Shown one piece after another: positions 15,256 to 23,831 of a DNA stretch of 64,000 bases. The stretch's first letter is position 1. Each line of letters opens with the position of its first letter. Origin of the DNA: Pseudomonas sp. dw_358 (GTDB lineage Bacteria > Pseudomonadota > Gammaproteobacteria > Pseudomonadales > Pseudomonadaceae); NCBI RefSeq assembly GCF_018449655.1, contig NZ_JAAVUX010000019.1:41306-105305 (forward strand), written 5' to 3'. Position numbers and translations under genes: made by a program. Below the pieces are notes generated by a model. The model searched no databases. It worked only from the letters and a program-made list of their open reading frames with translations, and was not told the DNA's origin.

Positions 15256-16272
15256 TTAGCGAAATTGCGCAAGAAACCGCAAGTCGTTTTCGAAGAACAG
15301 CCGTAAGTCGTTGACGCCGTAACGCAGCATGGCAAAACGCTCTACGCCCATACCGAAGGCGAAGCCTTGAAACTCTTCCGGGTCGATACCCGACATGCGC
15401 AGCACGTTGGGGTGAACCATGCCGCAGCCCATCACTTCAAGCCAGCCGGTCTGTTTGCAGACGCGGCAGCCGTTGCCGTTGCAGATCACACACTGCATGT
15501 CGACTTCAGCGGATGGTTCGGTGAACGGGAAGTAAGACGGACGGAAGCGCACCGCCAATTCCTTCTCGAAGAACACCCGCAGGAATTCCTCGATGGTGCC
15601 TTTGAGGTCGGCGAAATTGATGTCGCGATCCACCAGCAGGCCTTCGACCTGATGGAACATCGGCGAGTGGGTGATATCCGAGTCGCTGCGGTACACGCGG
15701 CCCGGGCAGACCACACGGATCGGCGGCTGCTGCGATTCCATGGTCCGTACCTGCACCGGCGAGGTGTGGGTACGCAGTAGCATGTTTGCGTTGAAATAGA
15801 AGGTGTCGTGCATCGACCGGGCCGGGTGATGGCCTGGGATGTTGAGTGCTTCGAAGTTGTGGTAGTCGTCTTCGACCTCTGGGCCTTCGGCAATGCCGTA
15901 GCCGATGTGGGTGAAGAACTGCTCGATGCGTTCCAGGGTACGTGTGACGGGGTGCAGACCGCCCGTGGTCTGGCCACGGCCCGGCAGGGTCACGTCGATC
16001 TGTTCGGCAGCGAGTTTTGCGCTCAGCTCGGCTTCTTCGAAGCTGCTTTTGCGCGAATTCAGGACCTCTGTAACACGCTCCTTGGCTTCGTTGATCAGCG
16101 CTCCCACTTTGGGACGCTCATCGGCCGGCAGGTTGCCCAGGGTCTTCATCACCTGAGTCAGTTCGCCTTTCTTGCCAAGGTACTGAACCCGGATCTGCTC
16201 CAGGGCATTGATGTCTTCAGCTTGTTGCACGGCCTCCAGAGCTTGAGAGACCAGCGCATCCAGGTTTTCCAT
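15256..16272 (-). CDS. pheS: phenylalanyl-tRNA synthetase alpha subunit
   Basis: The 338-aa catalytic subunit. It has an N-terminal coiled coil (1-85) that binds tRNA, class II motif 2 (FHQVEGLLVD region) and motif 3 (GFAFGMGVERFAMLRYG). It contains the FRPSYFPFTEPSAEVD block that forms the Phe pocket. First gene of pheST-ihfA-merR, with a strong hairpin between it and rplT. Confidence 0.97.
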   Translation of the reverse strand: MENLDALVSQALEAVQQAEDINALEQIRVQYLGKKGELTQVMKTLGNLPADERPKVGALINEAKERVTEVLNSRKSSFEEAELSAKLAAEQIDVTLPGRGQTTGGLHPVTRTLERIEQFFTHIGYGIAEGPEVEDDYHNFEALNIPGHHPARSMHDTFYFNANMLLRTHTSPVQVRTMESQQPPIRVVCPGRVYRSDSDITHSPMFHQVEGLLVDRDINFADLKGTIEEFLRVFFEKELAVRFRPSYFPFTEPSAEVDMQCVICNGNGCRVCKQTGWLEVMGCGMVHPNVLRMSGIDPEEFQGFAFGMGVERFAMLRYGVNDLRLFFENDLRFLAQFR

Positions 16273-16290
16273 GTACAGACTCCAGATACG

Positions 16291-16328
16291 AAATAGGGGA
16301 AGAGCTTTAGAAGGCTCTTCCCCTATTT
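16291..16328 (-). terminator. terminator or attenuator hairpin before pheS
   Basis: A perfect 15-bp stem (16291-16305 with 16314-16328) and 8-base loop lie between rplT and pheS. On the minus strand the stem ends in CTATTT, a short T-rich end. In E. coli pheST is attenuated through a Phe-rich leader peptide; no such peptide is seen here. It may end the infC-rplT transcript or partially read through. Confidence 0.7.
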
Positions 16329-16385
16329 ACTGACGTTTAACACCGTGGGAGACCAGCGGCCACCCAAGGTGATTGTCGTGGGTAC

Positions 16386-16742
16386 TTAAGCCAGCGAGGC
16401 TTTAGCTTTCTCGACAATCGCAGCAAACGCCGCTTTTTCGTTCACAGCCAGATCAGCCAGAACCTTGCGGTCGATCTCGATCGACGCTTTTTTCAGGCCA
16501 GAGATCAGACGGCTGTAAGACAGACCGTTGACACGAGCACCAGCGTTGATACGAGCGATCCACAGAGCGCGGAACTGACGTTTTTTCTGACGACGGTCGC
16601 GGTAGGCGTATTGACCTGCCTTGATGACCGCTTGCTTGGCAACACGGAACACACGCGAACGCGCGCCGTAGTAGCCTTTTGCAAGTTTCAGAATTTTCTT
16701 GTGACGCTTACGGGCAATGACGCCACGCTTAACACGAGCCAT
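16386..16742 (-). CDS. rplT: 50S ribosomal protein L20
   Basis: A 118-aa very basic protein with the L20 signature (RVKRGVIARKRHKKILK, GYYGARSRVFRVAKQ). It binds 23S rRNA early in 50S assembly. In E. coli L20 also represses rpmI-rplT translation; the order infC-rpmI-rplT is the same here. Confidence 0.98.
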   Translation of the reverse strand: MARVKRGVIARKRHKKILKLAKGYYGARSRVFRVAKQAVIKAGQYAYRDRRQKKRQFRALWIARINAGARVNGLSYSRLISGLKKASIEIDRKVLADLAVNEKAAFAAIVEKAKASLA

Positions 16743-16769
16743 GAGTTAGTCCTCTATCTTTGACCGAAA

Positions 16770-16964
16770 TTAACGAAGGCGCAGCATGCGCTCGACTTTT
16801 GCCACGTCAGACGGATGCAGCAAGCTGCTACCGCGCAGTTGACGCTTACGCTTGGTCGACATTTTGGTCAGGATGTGGCTCTTGAAAGCGTGCTTGTGCT
16901 TGATGCCATTAGCCGTTTTGAGGAACCGCTTGGCTGCACCGCTTTTGGTTTTCATCTTTGGCAT
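16770..16964 (-). CDS. rpmI: 50S ribosomal protein L35
   Basis: A 64-aa basic protein with the L35 pattern (MPKMKTKSGAAKRFLKT, HKHAFKSHILTKMSTKRKRQLRG). It lies between infC and rplT, as usual. Confidence 0.98.
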   Translation of the reverse strand: MPKMKTKSGAAKRFLKTANGIKHKHAFKSHILTKMSTKRKRQLRGSSLLHPSDVAKVERMLRLR

Positions 16965-17024
16965 GTTCGGGTACTCCGCATTCAGTTGATAAACATAACC
17001 GCAAGGCCTGCCGTGCCCTGGTGG

Positions 17025-17570
17025 TTATTTCTTTTTCTTGGGGGCGATGACCATAATCAGCTGGCGTCCTTCCATCTTAGGATGCTGTTCGACCGAGCCA
17101 TACTCGAGCAGGTCTTGTTCGACCCGCTTGAGAAGCTCCATCCCCAGCTCCTGATGCGCCATCTCACGGCCGCGAAATCTCAACGAGATCTTGGCCCTGT
17201 CCCCATCACTAAGGAAACGTACCAGGTTGCGAAGTTTTACCTGGTAATCCCCTTCCTCCGTCCCTGGACGAAACTTGATTTCTTTGACCTGAATCTGCTT
17301 CTGGTTCTTCTTCGCGGCAGCGACCTGCTTCTTCTTTTCGAAGATCGACTTGCCATAATCCATCACCCGGCAAACAGGTGGGATGGCGTCGGCAGAAATC
17401 TCTACCAGATCCAGCTTGGCTTCTTCAGCAATACGAAGCGCTTCATCAATCGAGACGATGCCAATCTGCTCGCCGTCAGCGCCAATTAACCGAACCTCGC
17501 GTGCCGAGATATTCTCGTTGATCGGGGCCTTCGGTGCAGCTCGTTTATCTTGTCTCATTTCACGCTTAAT
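17025..17570 (-). CDS. infC: translation initiation factor IF-3, ATT start
   Basis: The 181-aa IF-3 has an N-domain (NENISAREVRLIGADGEQ...), linker helix and C-domain (FRPGTEEGDYQVKLRNLVRFL). It keeps 30S subunits free and checks start-codon pairing. The start is taken as ATT at 17568-17570, giving MIKREMRQDKR. GGAG (17579-17582) sits 8 bases upstream of it, whereas the ATG at 17556-17558 is too far from any ribosome site. A non-standard ATT start is the known basis of infC self-control in enteric bacteria. The ribosome site overlaps the thrS stop region. Confidence 0.95.
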   Translation of the reverse strand: MKREMRQDKRAAPKAPINENISAREVRLIGADGEQIGIVSIDEALRIAEEAKLDLVEISADAIPPVCRVMDYGKSIFEKKKQVAAAKKNQKQIQVKEIKFRPGTEEGDYQVKLRNLVRFLSDGDRAKISLRFRGREMAHQELGMELLKRVEQDLLEYGSVEQHPKMEGRQLIMVIAPKKKK

Positions 17571-17575
17571 AGTAA

Positions 17576-19498
17576 TTACTCCGAATCATGGCGACCACGC
17601 CGGGAAACCGCTTGTGCGAGGAACTCGGTGAACTGAGCGACGGGCATGGAGCCCAGGTCTGCACCTTCACGGGTACGCACAGCGACAGTTTGCGTTTCAA
17701 CCTCCCGATCTCCGATCACGAGGAGATAAGGAACCTTGAGCAAAGTATGCTCGCGGATTTTAAAGCCGATTTTCTCATTTCTCAAGTCGGACTTGGCACG
17801 AAACCCGCTTTGGAGCAGATTTTTTTCCACATCGAGGGCAAAATCAGCTTGTTTATCAGTGATATTCATGATCACTGCCTGGGTTGGCGCCAGCCAGGCC
17901 GGGAATGCACCTTCATAGTGCTCGATCAAAATCCCGATGAAGCGCTCGAAGGAACCGAGAATGGCCCGGTGCAGCATCACTGGGTGCTGGCGGTCATTAT
18001 TCTCGGAAACGTACTCGGCGTCGAGACGGATCGGCAGGTTGAAGTCCAGCTGTAGCGTACCGCACTGCCAGACGCGACCCAGGCAGTCCTTGAGCGAAAA
18101 CTCGATCTTCGGCCCGTAGAAGGCACCCTCGCCTGGCTGCAGGTCATACGGCAGACCGGCATTGTCCAGCGCGGTGGCCAAAGCGCTTTCGGCACGGTCC
18201 CACAGCTCGTCGGAACCCACGCGCTTCTCGGGGCGAGTCGAGAGCTTGAGCTGGATGTCCTTGAAGCCGAAGTCGGCGTAGACGTTCATGGTCAGCTTGA
18301 TGAACGCGGCCGATTCGGACTGCATCTGCTCTTCGGTGCAGAAAATGTGCGCATCGTCCTGCACGAAGCCACGCACGCGCATGATGCCATGCAGCGCACC
18401 CGACGGCTCGTTGCGGTGGCAGGCGCCGAACTCGGCCAGGCGCAGTGGCAGCTCGCGGTAGCTTTTCAGGCCTTGGTTGAAGATCTGCACGTGGCACGGG
18501 CAGTTCATCGGCTTGATGGCGTAGTCGCGGTTTTCAGACTGAGTGGTGAACATGTTCTCGGCATAGTTGGCCCAGTGCCCGGACTTTTCCCACAGGCCGC
18601 GATCCACGACCTGAGGCGTCTTGACCTCGAGGTAGCCGTTCTCGCGCTGAACCTTGCGCATGTATTGCTCGAGCACCTGATAGATGGTCCAGCCAGCCGG
18701 GTGCCAGAACACCATGCCCGGCGCTTCTTCCTGGAGGTGGAAGAGGTTCAGGCGCTTGCCGATCTTGCGGTGATCGCGCTTCTCGGCTTCCTCGATACGC
18801 TGGATATAGGCGGCCAGCTGCTTCTTGTCAGCCCAGGCAGTGCCGTACACGCGTTGCAGTTGTTCGTTCTTGGCGTCGCCACGCCAGTAGGCACCCGACA
18901 GCTTGGTCAATTTGAACGACTTGAGGAAGCGCGTGTTCGGCACGTGGGGGCCGCGGCACATGTCGACGTATTCTTCGTGGTAGTACAGGCCCATGGACTG
19001 CTCGTCCGGCATGTCCTCGACCAGGCGCAACTTGTACTCTTCACCGCGCGCCTTGAAGACTTCGATGACTTCGGCTCGAGGGGTGACCTTTTTGATCACG
19101 TCGTAGTCGGTGTCGATCAGCTGCTGCATGCGCTGTTCGATGGCCGCCAAGTCTTCGGGCGTGAAAGGACGTTCGTAGGCAATGTCATAATAGAAGCCGT
19201 CCTCGATGACCGGGCCGATGACCATGCGCGCGGTCGGGTACAGCTGCTTGACCGCGTGCCCAACAAGGTGGGCGCAGGAGTGGCGGATGATCTCGACGCC
19301 TTCCTGGTCCTTGGGGGTGATGATCTGCAGGGTTGCATCGCGTTCGATCAGATCGCTGGCATCGACCAGCTGACCGTCGACCTTGCCGGCTACGGTTGCC
19401 TTGGCCAGGCCCGCGCCAATGGATGCGGCCACTTCGGCTACGGATACTGCATGATCGAACGAACGCTGACTGCCGTCGGGAAGAGTAATAGTTGGCAT
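17576..19498 (-). CDS. thrS: threonyl-tRNA synthetase
   Basis: A 640-aa class II synthetase that charges tRNA-Thr and edits mis-made Ser-tRNA. It has an N-terminal TGS domain (MPTITLPDGSQRSFDH), an editing domain with the HxxxH motif (HSCAHLVGH), a catalytic core (motif 2 in FGACHRNEPSGALHG) and the anticodon-binding domain. ATG 19496-19498 is chosen because AGGAGG lies 5-10 bases upstream. The frame continues past it without a ribosome site. Confidence 0.97.
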   Translation of the reverse strand: MPTITLPDGSQRSFDHAVSVAEVAASIGAGLAKATVAGKVDGQLVDASDLIERDATLQIITPKDQEGVEIIRHSCAHLVGHAVKQLYPTARMVIGPVIEDGFYYDIAYERPFTPEDLAAIEQRMQQLIDTDYDVIKKVTPRAEVIEVFKARGEEYKLRLVEDMPDEQSMGLYYHEEYVDMCRGPHVPNTRFLKSFKLTKLSGAYWRGDAKNEQLQRVYGTAWADKKQLAAYIQRIEEAEKRDHRKIGKRLNLFHLQEEAPGMVFWHPAGWTIYQVLEQYMRKVQRENGYLEVKTPQVVDRGLWEKSGHWANYAENMFTTQSENRDYAIKPMNCPCHVQIFNQGLKSYRELPLRLAEFGACHRNEPSGALHGIMRVRGFVQDDAHIFCTEEQMQSESAAFIKLTMNVYADFGFKDIQLKLSTRPEKRVGSDELWDRAESALATALDNAGLPYDLQPGEGAFYGPKIEFSLKDCLGRVWQCGTLQLDFNLPIRLDAEYVSENNDRQHPVMLHRAILGSFERFIGILIEHYEGAFPAWLAPTQAVIMNITDKQADFALDVEKNLLQSGFRAKSDLRNEKIGFKIREHTLLKVPYLLVIGDREVETQTVAVRTREGADLGSMPVAQFTEFLAQAVSRRGRHDSE

Positions 19499-19850
19499 GG
19501 CGCCTCCTCTCCTAGTGGTGACCCCTACCAAAGGTCACGTGGGTTGGGATGAGCCAGTACGCGATTCGATCCAGGCCGTGTAACTTGCCTGCCTTACATT
19601 GGCAGGAGCCCTGAGGCCAGCCGCAGATCGAACCAGAGTGACTGGTTTTGAATGTACTCGGTAATCCGCACCTTGCACGGTTGCGGCGCAGCATCCTATC
19701 ACAGATATCGGGCGGCATTGGCCTGGCCATGGATTTTGTCCAATGGGCTGAACTCAAACCGGTCAGGCCGGCTCAAATGGCCGAGACGATGCCGCACCCG
19801 CTGTCCTGTAAAGTGCCGCGTCAACCATCCCGCTAACAGGAGTACCCACC
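19499..19850. promoter_or_regulatory. thrS leader and divergent promoter gap
   Basis: 352 bases between divergent thrS and the secreted-protein gene, with no gene in it. A hairpin GTGACC 19518-19523 with GGTCAC 19533-19538 stands directly before the thrS ribosome site, in the place where an autoregulatory operator would be. In E. coli ThrRS binds its own leader; here that is only a possibility. Confidence 0.4.
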
Positions 19851-20147
19851 ATGCGCTTTTATCAAGTGGCAACACTGACCCTGGCCCTGGCCGCCTCTGT
19901 ACCTGCTTTTGCCGGGAAATGGCCGGACGGCGCCAAGGAACGCTTCACCCAGGACTGTGTCAACAGTGCCAGCCAACATGTCGACCCGGCCATGGCCAAG
20001 CAGCTGTGCGATTGCAGCACCGCACAGGCCACCAAGGATTTCAGCGACAAGGAACTGGCCATGCTCAATACGCCTCCGAGCAACGCCAATGAAGAGGTGC
20101 GCGCGCGACTGATGAAAGACACGCAAGTGTGCCGAACCAAGAGCTGA
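19851..20147 (+). CDS. small exported protein (98 aa)
   Basis: The signal peptide MRFYQVATLTLALAASVPAFA is followed by a ~77-residue helical domain with four Cys (DCVNS, LCDCST, VCRTKS). These probably form two disulfides in the periplasm. CAGGAG precedes ATG 19851 by 8 bases. It looks like other small Cys-containing periplasmic proteins of Pseudomonas; function not known. Confidence 0.75.
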   Translation: MRFYQVATLTLALAASVPAFAGKWPDGAKERFTQDCVNSASQHVDPAMAKQLCDCSTAQATKDFSDKELAMLNTPPSNANEEVRARLMKDTQVCRTKS

Positions 20148-20334
20148 TTTTCGCAGCGACAGACCCCTCCCAAGCGCTTCACGGGGCAATTTGCCGCACG
20201 AAAACGCGATGCAGCGCTCTTTTTGAGGATATTTCGCATTCGCGCGATGGGCATTTAGCCCAATGAAATCAGGGGTTTGGCAAATGTCACGAAAAAAAAA
20301 CACGATAATCACAGGAAACGGCACATCTAAAAGG

Positions 20335-20362
20335 CTTACAGCCCGCGCATTTAGACTATGAT
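20335..20362 (+). promoter_or_regulatory. cold-shock gene promoter
   Basis: CTTACA (20335-20340) and TATGAT (20357-20362) with a 16-bp spacer. The predicted start near 20369 gives a leader of about 60 bases before the cold-shock gene. Confidence 0.45.
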
Positions 20363-20431
20363 AGCTCCCGTGTGCCCAGTTGGCCTGAGCAGCACAGCAC
20401 TACTGAATATTATGTTTCTTGGAGATACACC

Positions 20432-20644
20432 ATGTCTAATCGCCAAACCGGCACCGTAAAATGGTTCAACGATGAGAAAGGCTTCGGCTTCATCACTCCT
20501 CAAGGTGGCGGTGACGACCTGTTCGTACACTTCAAAGCTATCGAATCCGACGGTTTCAAAAGCTTGAAAGAAGGCCAAACGGTTTCTTTCGTAGCTGAGA
20601 AAGGCCAAAAGGGCATGCAAGCTGCTCAAGTTCGCCCAGAATAA
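20432..20644 (+). CDS. cold-shock domain protein
   Basis: A 70-aa single cold-shock domain with both RNA-binding motifs, KGFGFITP (RNP1) and DLFVHF (RNP2). It acts as an RNA chaperone that melts mRNA structure. TTGGAGA precedes ATG 20432. It is a single-gene unit closed by a strong terminator at 20664-20692. It belongs to the CspA/CapB group; which paralogue cannot be decided. Confidence 0.95.
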   Translation: MSNRQTGTVKWFNDEKGFGFITPQGGGDDLFVHFKAIESDGFKSLKEGQTVSFVAEKGQKGMQAAQVRPE

Positions 20645-20663
20645 TATTCTGACTGAACAAAAA

Positions 20664-20692
20664 AAACCCGCCGTCTAGGCGGGTTTTTTTTG
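20664..20692 (+). terminator. intrinsic terminator
   Basis: AAACCCGCC 20664-20672 pairs with GGCGGGTTT after a 3-5 base loop, followed by eight T. A run of A on the other side makes it bidirectional, serving the cold-shock gene and the convergent lipoprotein gene. Confidence 0.9.
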
Positions 20693-20708
20693 CCTGCGAT
20701 TCAGCCAG

Positions 20709-21032
20709 TCAGCCGCAGTTGGCTCGTACTATCACCCCATTGGCATCCGTGTTCAGGTTAAGGCGCTCGGAACGATAGTCCAGCGTCACCATGTCATCGG
20801 GCTTGAGCGCGCGGACAACCTGAGCGCCAGATTGGGCCTTGGCCTGTTCCATCAAGGCAGGCGTGACTGTTTTGCCAAGGGTGTATTGGGCTTGCTCGGC
20901 ATGGCAGCGACCGTCCTGGACTGTAACGCTGGCCGCGGCGGGCGCTTCGCTTCTGGCTGACTCATGGTTGACGCACCCACCCAGAACCAGCATGGCCAAT
21001 ATCGTCAGCGGAATGACACGCTTGCAAGGCAT
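20709..21032 (-). CDS. I78-family peptidase-inhibitor lipoprotein
   Basis: A 107-aa lipoprotein with signal peptide and lipobox LGGC (Cys at about 20). The C-terminus YRSERLNLNTDANGVIVRANCG is the hallmark of the I78 inhibitor family (proteinase inhibitor of the potato-I-like fold). It would sit on the outer or inner membrane facing the periplasm. The preceding Ala-rich segment is a linker. Confidence 0.8.
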   Translation of the reverse strand: MPCKRVIPLTILAMLVLGGCVNHESARSEAPAAASVTVQDGRCHAEQAQYTLGKTVTPALMEQAKAQSGAQVVRALKPDDMVTLDYRSERLNLNTDANGVIVRANCG

Positions 21033-21262
21033 GGAGCCTCCTTGAAAAAAAACAGGAACACCTCCGACCTTTTAAGGGTCGATTGGTTGCAGCCGGGCCA
21101 GTATGCCCCAGCCGGAAAGCGCCGGCATCCGCGAAACGCGGCGGTTATCTTTCAAGGTATTTCGCGGCGGCCTGCCCAGCCGACAGGGATGCCAAAAGGT
21201 CACACGGCATGCTTTACTAGCGCAATCAGGGGCGAAGTTGCCCGCGTTATTGCGAGATCATC

Positions 21263-21505
21263 ATGGCCAACGTTTCCGTAGATGCCGACATCAAGGTCAA
21301 ATGGCCCCAAGGCCAATCCTCCTACAGCCCCGGCAATCCAGAAGAGCTGGCCATCATTGCCGTGGACCTGCTGGTCAAGGAACTCGGCACTCAGGCCGCG
21401 CGCCTGTTCATCGGCCAGGTGTTCGAACGCTATGGCGACGAGCACCTGACCGGGGTTGCGCACCCCGCCATCGGGCCGCTGCTCGCCGCACGCCCCATCG
21501 GCTAG
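21263..21505 (+). CDS. conserved hypothetical (80 aa)
   Basis: ATG 21263 is the first start; no strong ribosome site is visible. The product is soluble and well balanced (NPEELAIIAVDLLVKELGTQAARLF), with no domain I recognise. It converges with and overlaps the nucleoside hydrolase gene by 4 bases. Confidence 0.6.
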   Translation: MANVSVDADIKVKWPQGQSSYSPGNPEELAIIAVDLLVKELGTQAARLFIGQVFERYGDEHLTGVAHPAIGPLLAARPIG

Positions 21506-22464
21506 GCCAATCGCGCGAGGCGCTCGCTCAACAGATCGAAGAACCCTTGAGCATCGCCGTCCTGCAGCCACAGGACCCGGCTCGGCAACCCGGTCTTGCC
21601 ATACCAGTCGGCGATGGTCTGGCCAAAGGTCGGCCCTTCGCGGGTGTCAATGGACAGGTGCACTTCACGCCCGCTGAACAATCGAGGCCGCAACAGCCAG
21701 GCGATGACGCTGGCATCATGCACCGGACCACCCGGCAACCCGTAGTGCAGCATGTCCGCCTTGACGTACTCATCGAGAATTCCGTGCACCAACTGCCCGG
21801 CGCGGTTGCCGAGCGCCGCGATCTGCGCCAACCGCGCTTCACTGGTGAGGACCTTGTGTGTCACGTCCAACGGCACGTAGACCAGCCGCACGCCGCTGTC
21901 GAGCACTACCTGCGCCGCATGGGGGTCGGCAAACAGGTTGAATTCCGCCACAGGGGTAATGTTGCCACCGTTGAAGTGAGCCCCCCCCATGACCACCACC
22001 TGGTTGATGCCGTGCACAATCTCGGGCGCCTTGATCAACGCCAGGGCCAGGTTGGTCTGCGGCCCGAGCATGGCGATGGTGATGCTCTGCGGTTCGGCGC
22101 TGCCAAGGGTTTCGACCAGGTAGTCGACGGCATTGCCGGCAGCAAGCGGCGCTGCCGGCTCATACACCGGCACGCCGGGCAAACCCTCGGCACCATGGAC
22201 ATTCTCGGCGTAGATCGGCGTGCGCACCAACGGACGCGGCGCACCTGCGTACACCGGCACCTCTTGGCGGCCGCCCCACTCCCGAGCCAGGCGTGCATTG
22301 CGCGAGGTCTTGTCCAGCCGCACGTTGCCGGCCACGGTGGTGATGGCCCGCAGCTTGAGTTCATCGCGGGAGGCCATGGCCATCAGCAGCGCAACCACGT
22401 CATCTGCCCCAGGGTCAGTGTCGATGATCAGGTCAACGGGTTGGAAATCAGCAGCATTTGCCAA
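21502..22464 (-). CDS. nucleoside hydrolase
   Basis: The 320-aa enzyme splits ribonucleosides to base and ribose, which the upstream ribokinase can phosphorylate. The calcium-site motif IIDTDPGADD is near the N-terminus, with VMGGAHFNGGNITPVAEFN and VHDASVIAWLL later, all typical of the IUNH family. TTG 22462-22464 is chosen because GAGGA lies about 7 bases upstream. An upstream ATG at 22536 would overlap rbsD by 49 bases. It is the last gene of the rbs operon. Confidence 0.88.
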   Translation of the reverse strand: MANAADFQPVDLIIDTDPGADDVVALLMAMASRDELKLRAITTVAGNVRLDKTSRNARLAREWGGRQEVPVYAGAPRPLVRTPIYAENVHGAEGLPGVPVYEPAAPLAAGNAVDYLVETLGSAEPQSITIAMLGPQTNLALALIKAPEIVHGINQVVVMGGAHFNGGNITPVAEFNLFADPHAAQVVLDSGVRLVYVPLDVTHKVLTSEARLAQIAALGNRAGQLVHGILDEYVKADMLHYGLPGGPVHDASVIAWLLRPRLFSGREVHLSIDTREGPTFGQTIADWYGKTGLPSRVLWLQDGDAQGFFDLLSERLARLA

Positions 22465-22487
22465 GGAGCGGTCCTCGCCATCAAAAA

Positions 22488-22892
22488 TCAGAAGAATACC
22501 CCTGAAACCAGGGCAATGTTGCAGTACGGCTGGCATTCACCAGTGCGCACGATGGCACGCGCCTGGCGGCTCAGTTGCTTGAAGTCGGCATGACTGAGCA
22601 GACGCCGAGTGCCCAGAGCCCCCTCGCCCTCCAGTTGGTCCAACCAGGCCAGCGGCCCAGGTCGGGCTTCGAGGATTTCCTGCGCCAGCACATGGCTTTC
22701 GACCTGCATCTCGCTGAGCACCACCCGCAGGGTGCTGCTGAAGTCGGGAATGCCGGGAGTCAGCGCCAGGTCGATCAACTCGACACCGGACGGCACGGGC
22801 AACCCGGCATCGGCCAGCAAGAGGATATCGCCATGTCCAAGCGATGCGATCACGCGGGACAGGGCAATGTTCAGCACCGGCGTCTTCTTCAT
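22488..22892 (-). CDS. rbsD: D-ribose pyranase
   Basis: The 134-aa RbsD converts beta-pyranose ribose to the furanose form used by ribokinase. Motifs: SRVIASLGHGDILLLADAGLP with the catalytic His in GHGD, and the C-terminal RTGECQPYCNIALVSGV. It overlaps rbsK by 4 bases (ATGA). Confidence 0.95.
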   Translation of the reverse strand: MKKTPVLNIALSRVIASLGHGDILLLADAGLPVPSGVELIDLALTPGIPDFSSTLRVVLSEMQVESHVLAQEILEARPGPLAWLDQLEGEGALGTRRLLSHADFKQLSRQARAIVRTGECQPYCNIALVSGVFF

Positions 22893-23809
22893 GAACCCGT
22901 AAACTCCCGAACGTCGGACACGTGTGGAATGGAAGGTTGCGCGCCGGCACGGGTCACCGAGAGCGCCGCCGCCGCCTGACCGAAGCCGATCGCCTCGCGC
23001 AGCGGCTTGCCATTGGCGAGGCTGGCGGCAAAGGCGCCGACGAAGGTGTCACCTGCCGCGGTGGTGTCCACTGCCTTTACCTTGGGCGCGGTGAAGTGCT
23101 CGCTGCCTTGAGCATCCATGTACAGCACCCCCTCCCCGCCCAGGGTGATCATGATCCGGGGCGCGCCCAGCTTCAGCAACTGCGCTGCCGCCAGGCGAGC
23201 AGTGTCGAGGGAGAAGACCGCAATGCCGGTCAAAGCCTGGGCCTCGCTCTCGTTGGGAATCAGATAATCGATATGGGCATACCAGTCCAGTGGCAGCGGG
23301 CCAGTGGCGGGCGCTGGATTGAGAATAACGGTCTTGCCCAGTTCACGGGCGCGCTTGAGGGTGAAACCAACGGTGTCGGCGGGCACCTCCAACTGGGCAA
23401 TCACCACCGCGGCCGCCTGGAGCAGCGGCTCCACGGCCTGCACGCTGGCCGGAACGAGCAGCCCGTTGCCGCCCGCGATAATGATGATCGCGTTCTGGCT
23501 GTTGGCATCGACCACGATCATTGCCAGTCCACTGCTGGCCCCGGGGGCCGTGGTGACGCCCTGACAATCGATGCCCTCGGTGAGCAGCGCCTCGCGCAGT
23601 TGCACGCCATAGGCATCGCTGCCGACGCAACCGACCATGGCCACCGCAGCGCCCAGCCGTGCAGCGGCCACGGCCTGATTGGCGCCCTTGCCGCCCGGCA
23701 CCGTGGCAAAGGACTCCCCCGCCAGGGTTTCACCCGGACGTGGCAAACGCTCGGCACGTGCCACCAGGTCCATGTTCAAACTGCCTACTACCACCACATT
23801 TGCTTGCAT
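22889..23809 (-). CDS. rbsK: ribokinase
   Basis: A 306-aa PfkB-family kinase that makes ribose 5-phosphate. It shows the N-terminal GSLNMDLVARAERLPRPGET and GGKGANQAVAAARLG substrate motifs, and the DTTAAGDTFVGAF anion-hole motif with the catalytic Asp. It follows rbsR by 22 bases. Confidence 0.95.
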   Translation of the reverse strand: MQANVVVVGSLNMDLVARAERLPRPGETLAGESFATVPGGKGANQAVAAARLGAAVAMVGCVGSDAYGVQLREALLTEGIDCQGVTTAPGASSGLAMIVVDANSQNAIIIIAGGNGLLVPASVQAVEPLLQAAAVVIAQLEVPADTVGFTLKRARELGKTVILNPAPATGPLPLDWYAHIDYLIPNESEAQALTGIAVFSLDTARLAAAQLLKLGAPRIMITLGGEGVLYMDAQGSEHFTAPKVKAVDTTAAGDTFVGAFAASLANGKPLREAIGFGQAAAALSVTRAGAQPSIPHVSDVREFTGS

Positions 23810-23831
23810 GTCGCGAGACTCTTTCAGTAAT

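Noticed and set aside
16329..16385. Phe-rich leader peptide or T-box for pheST
   Set aside because: No Phe-run and no T-box core is present in the short leader; only the hairpin 16291-16328 is supported.
18347..19552. 401-codon frame opposite thrS
   Set aside because: Shadow of thrS third-position GC bias; no ribosome site or domain.
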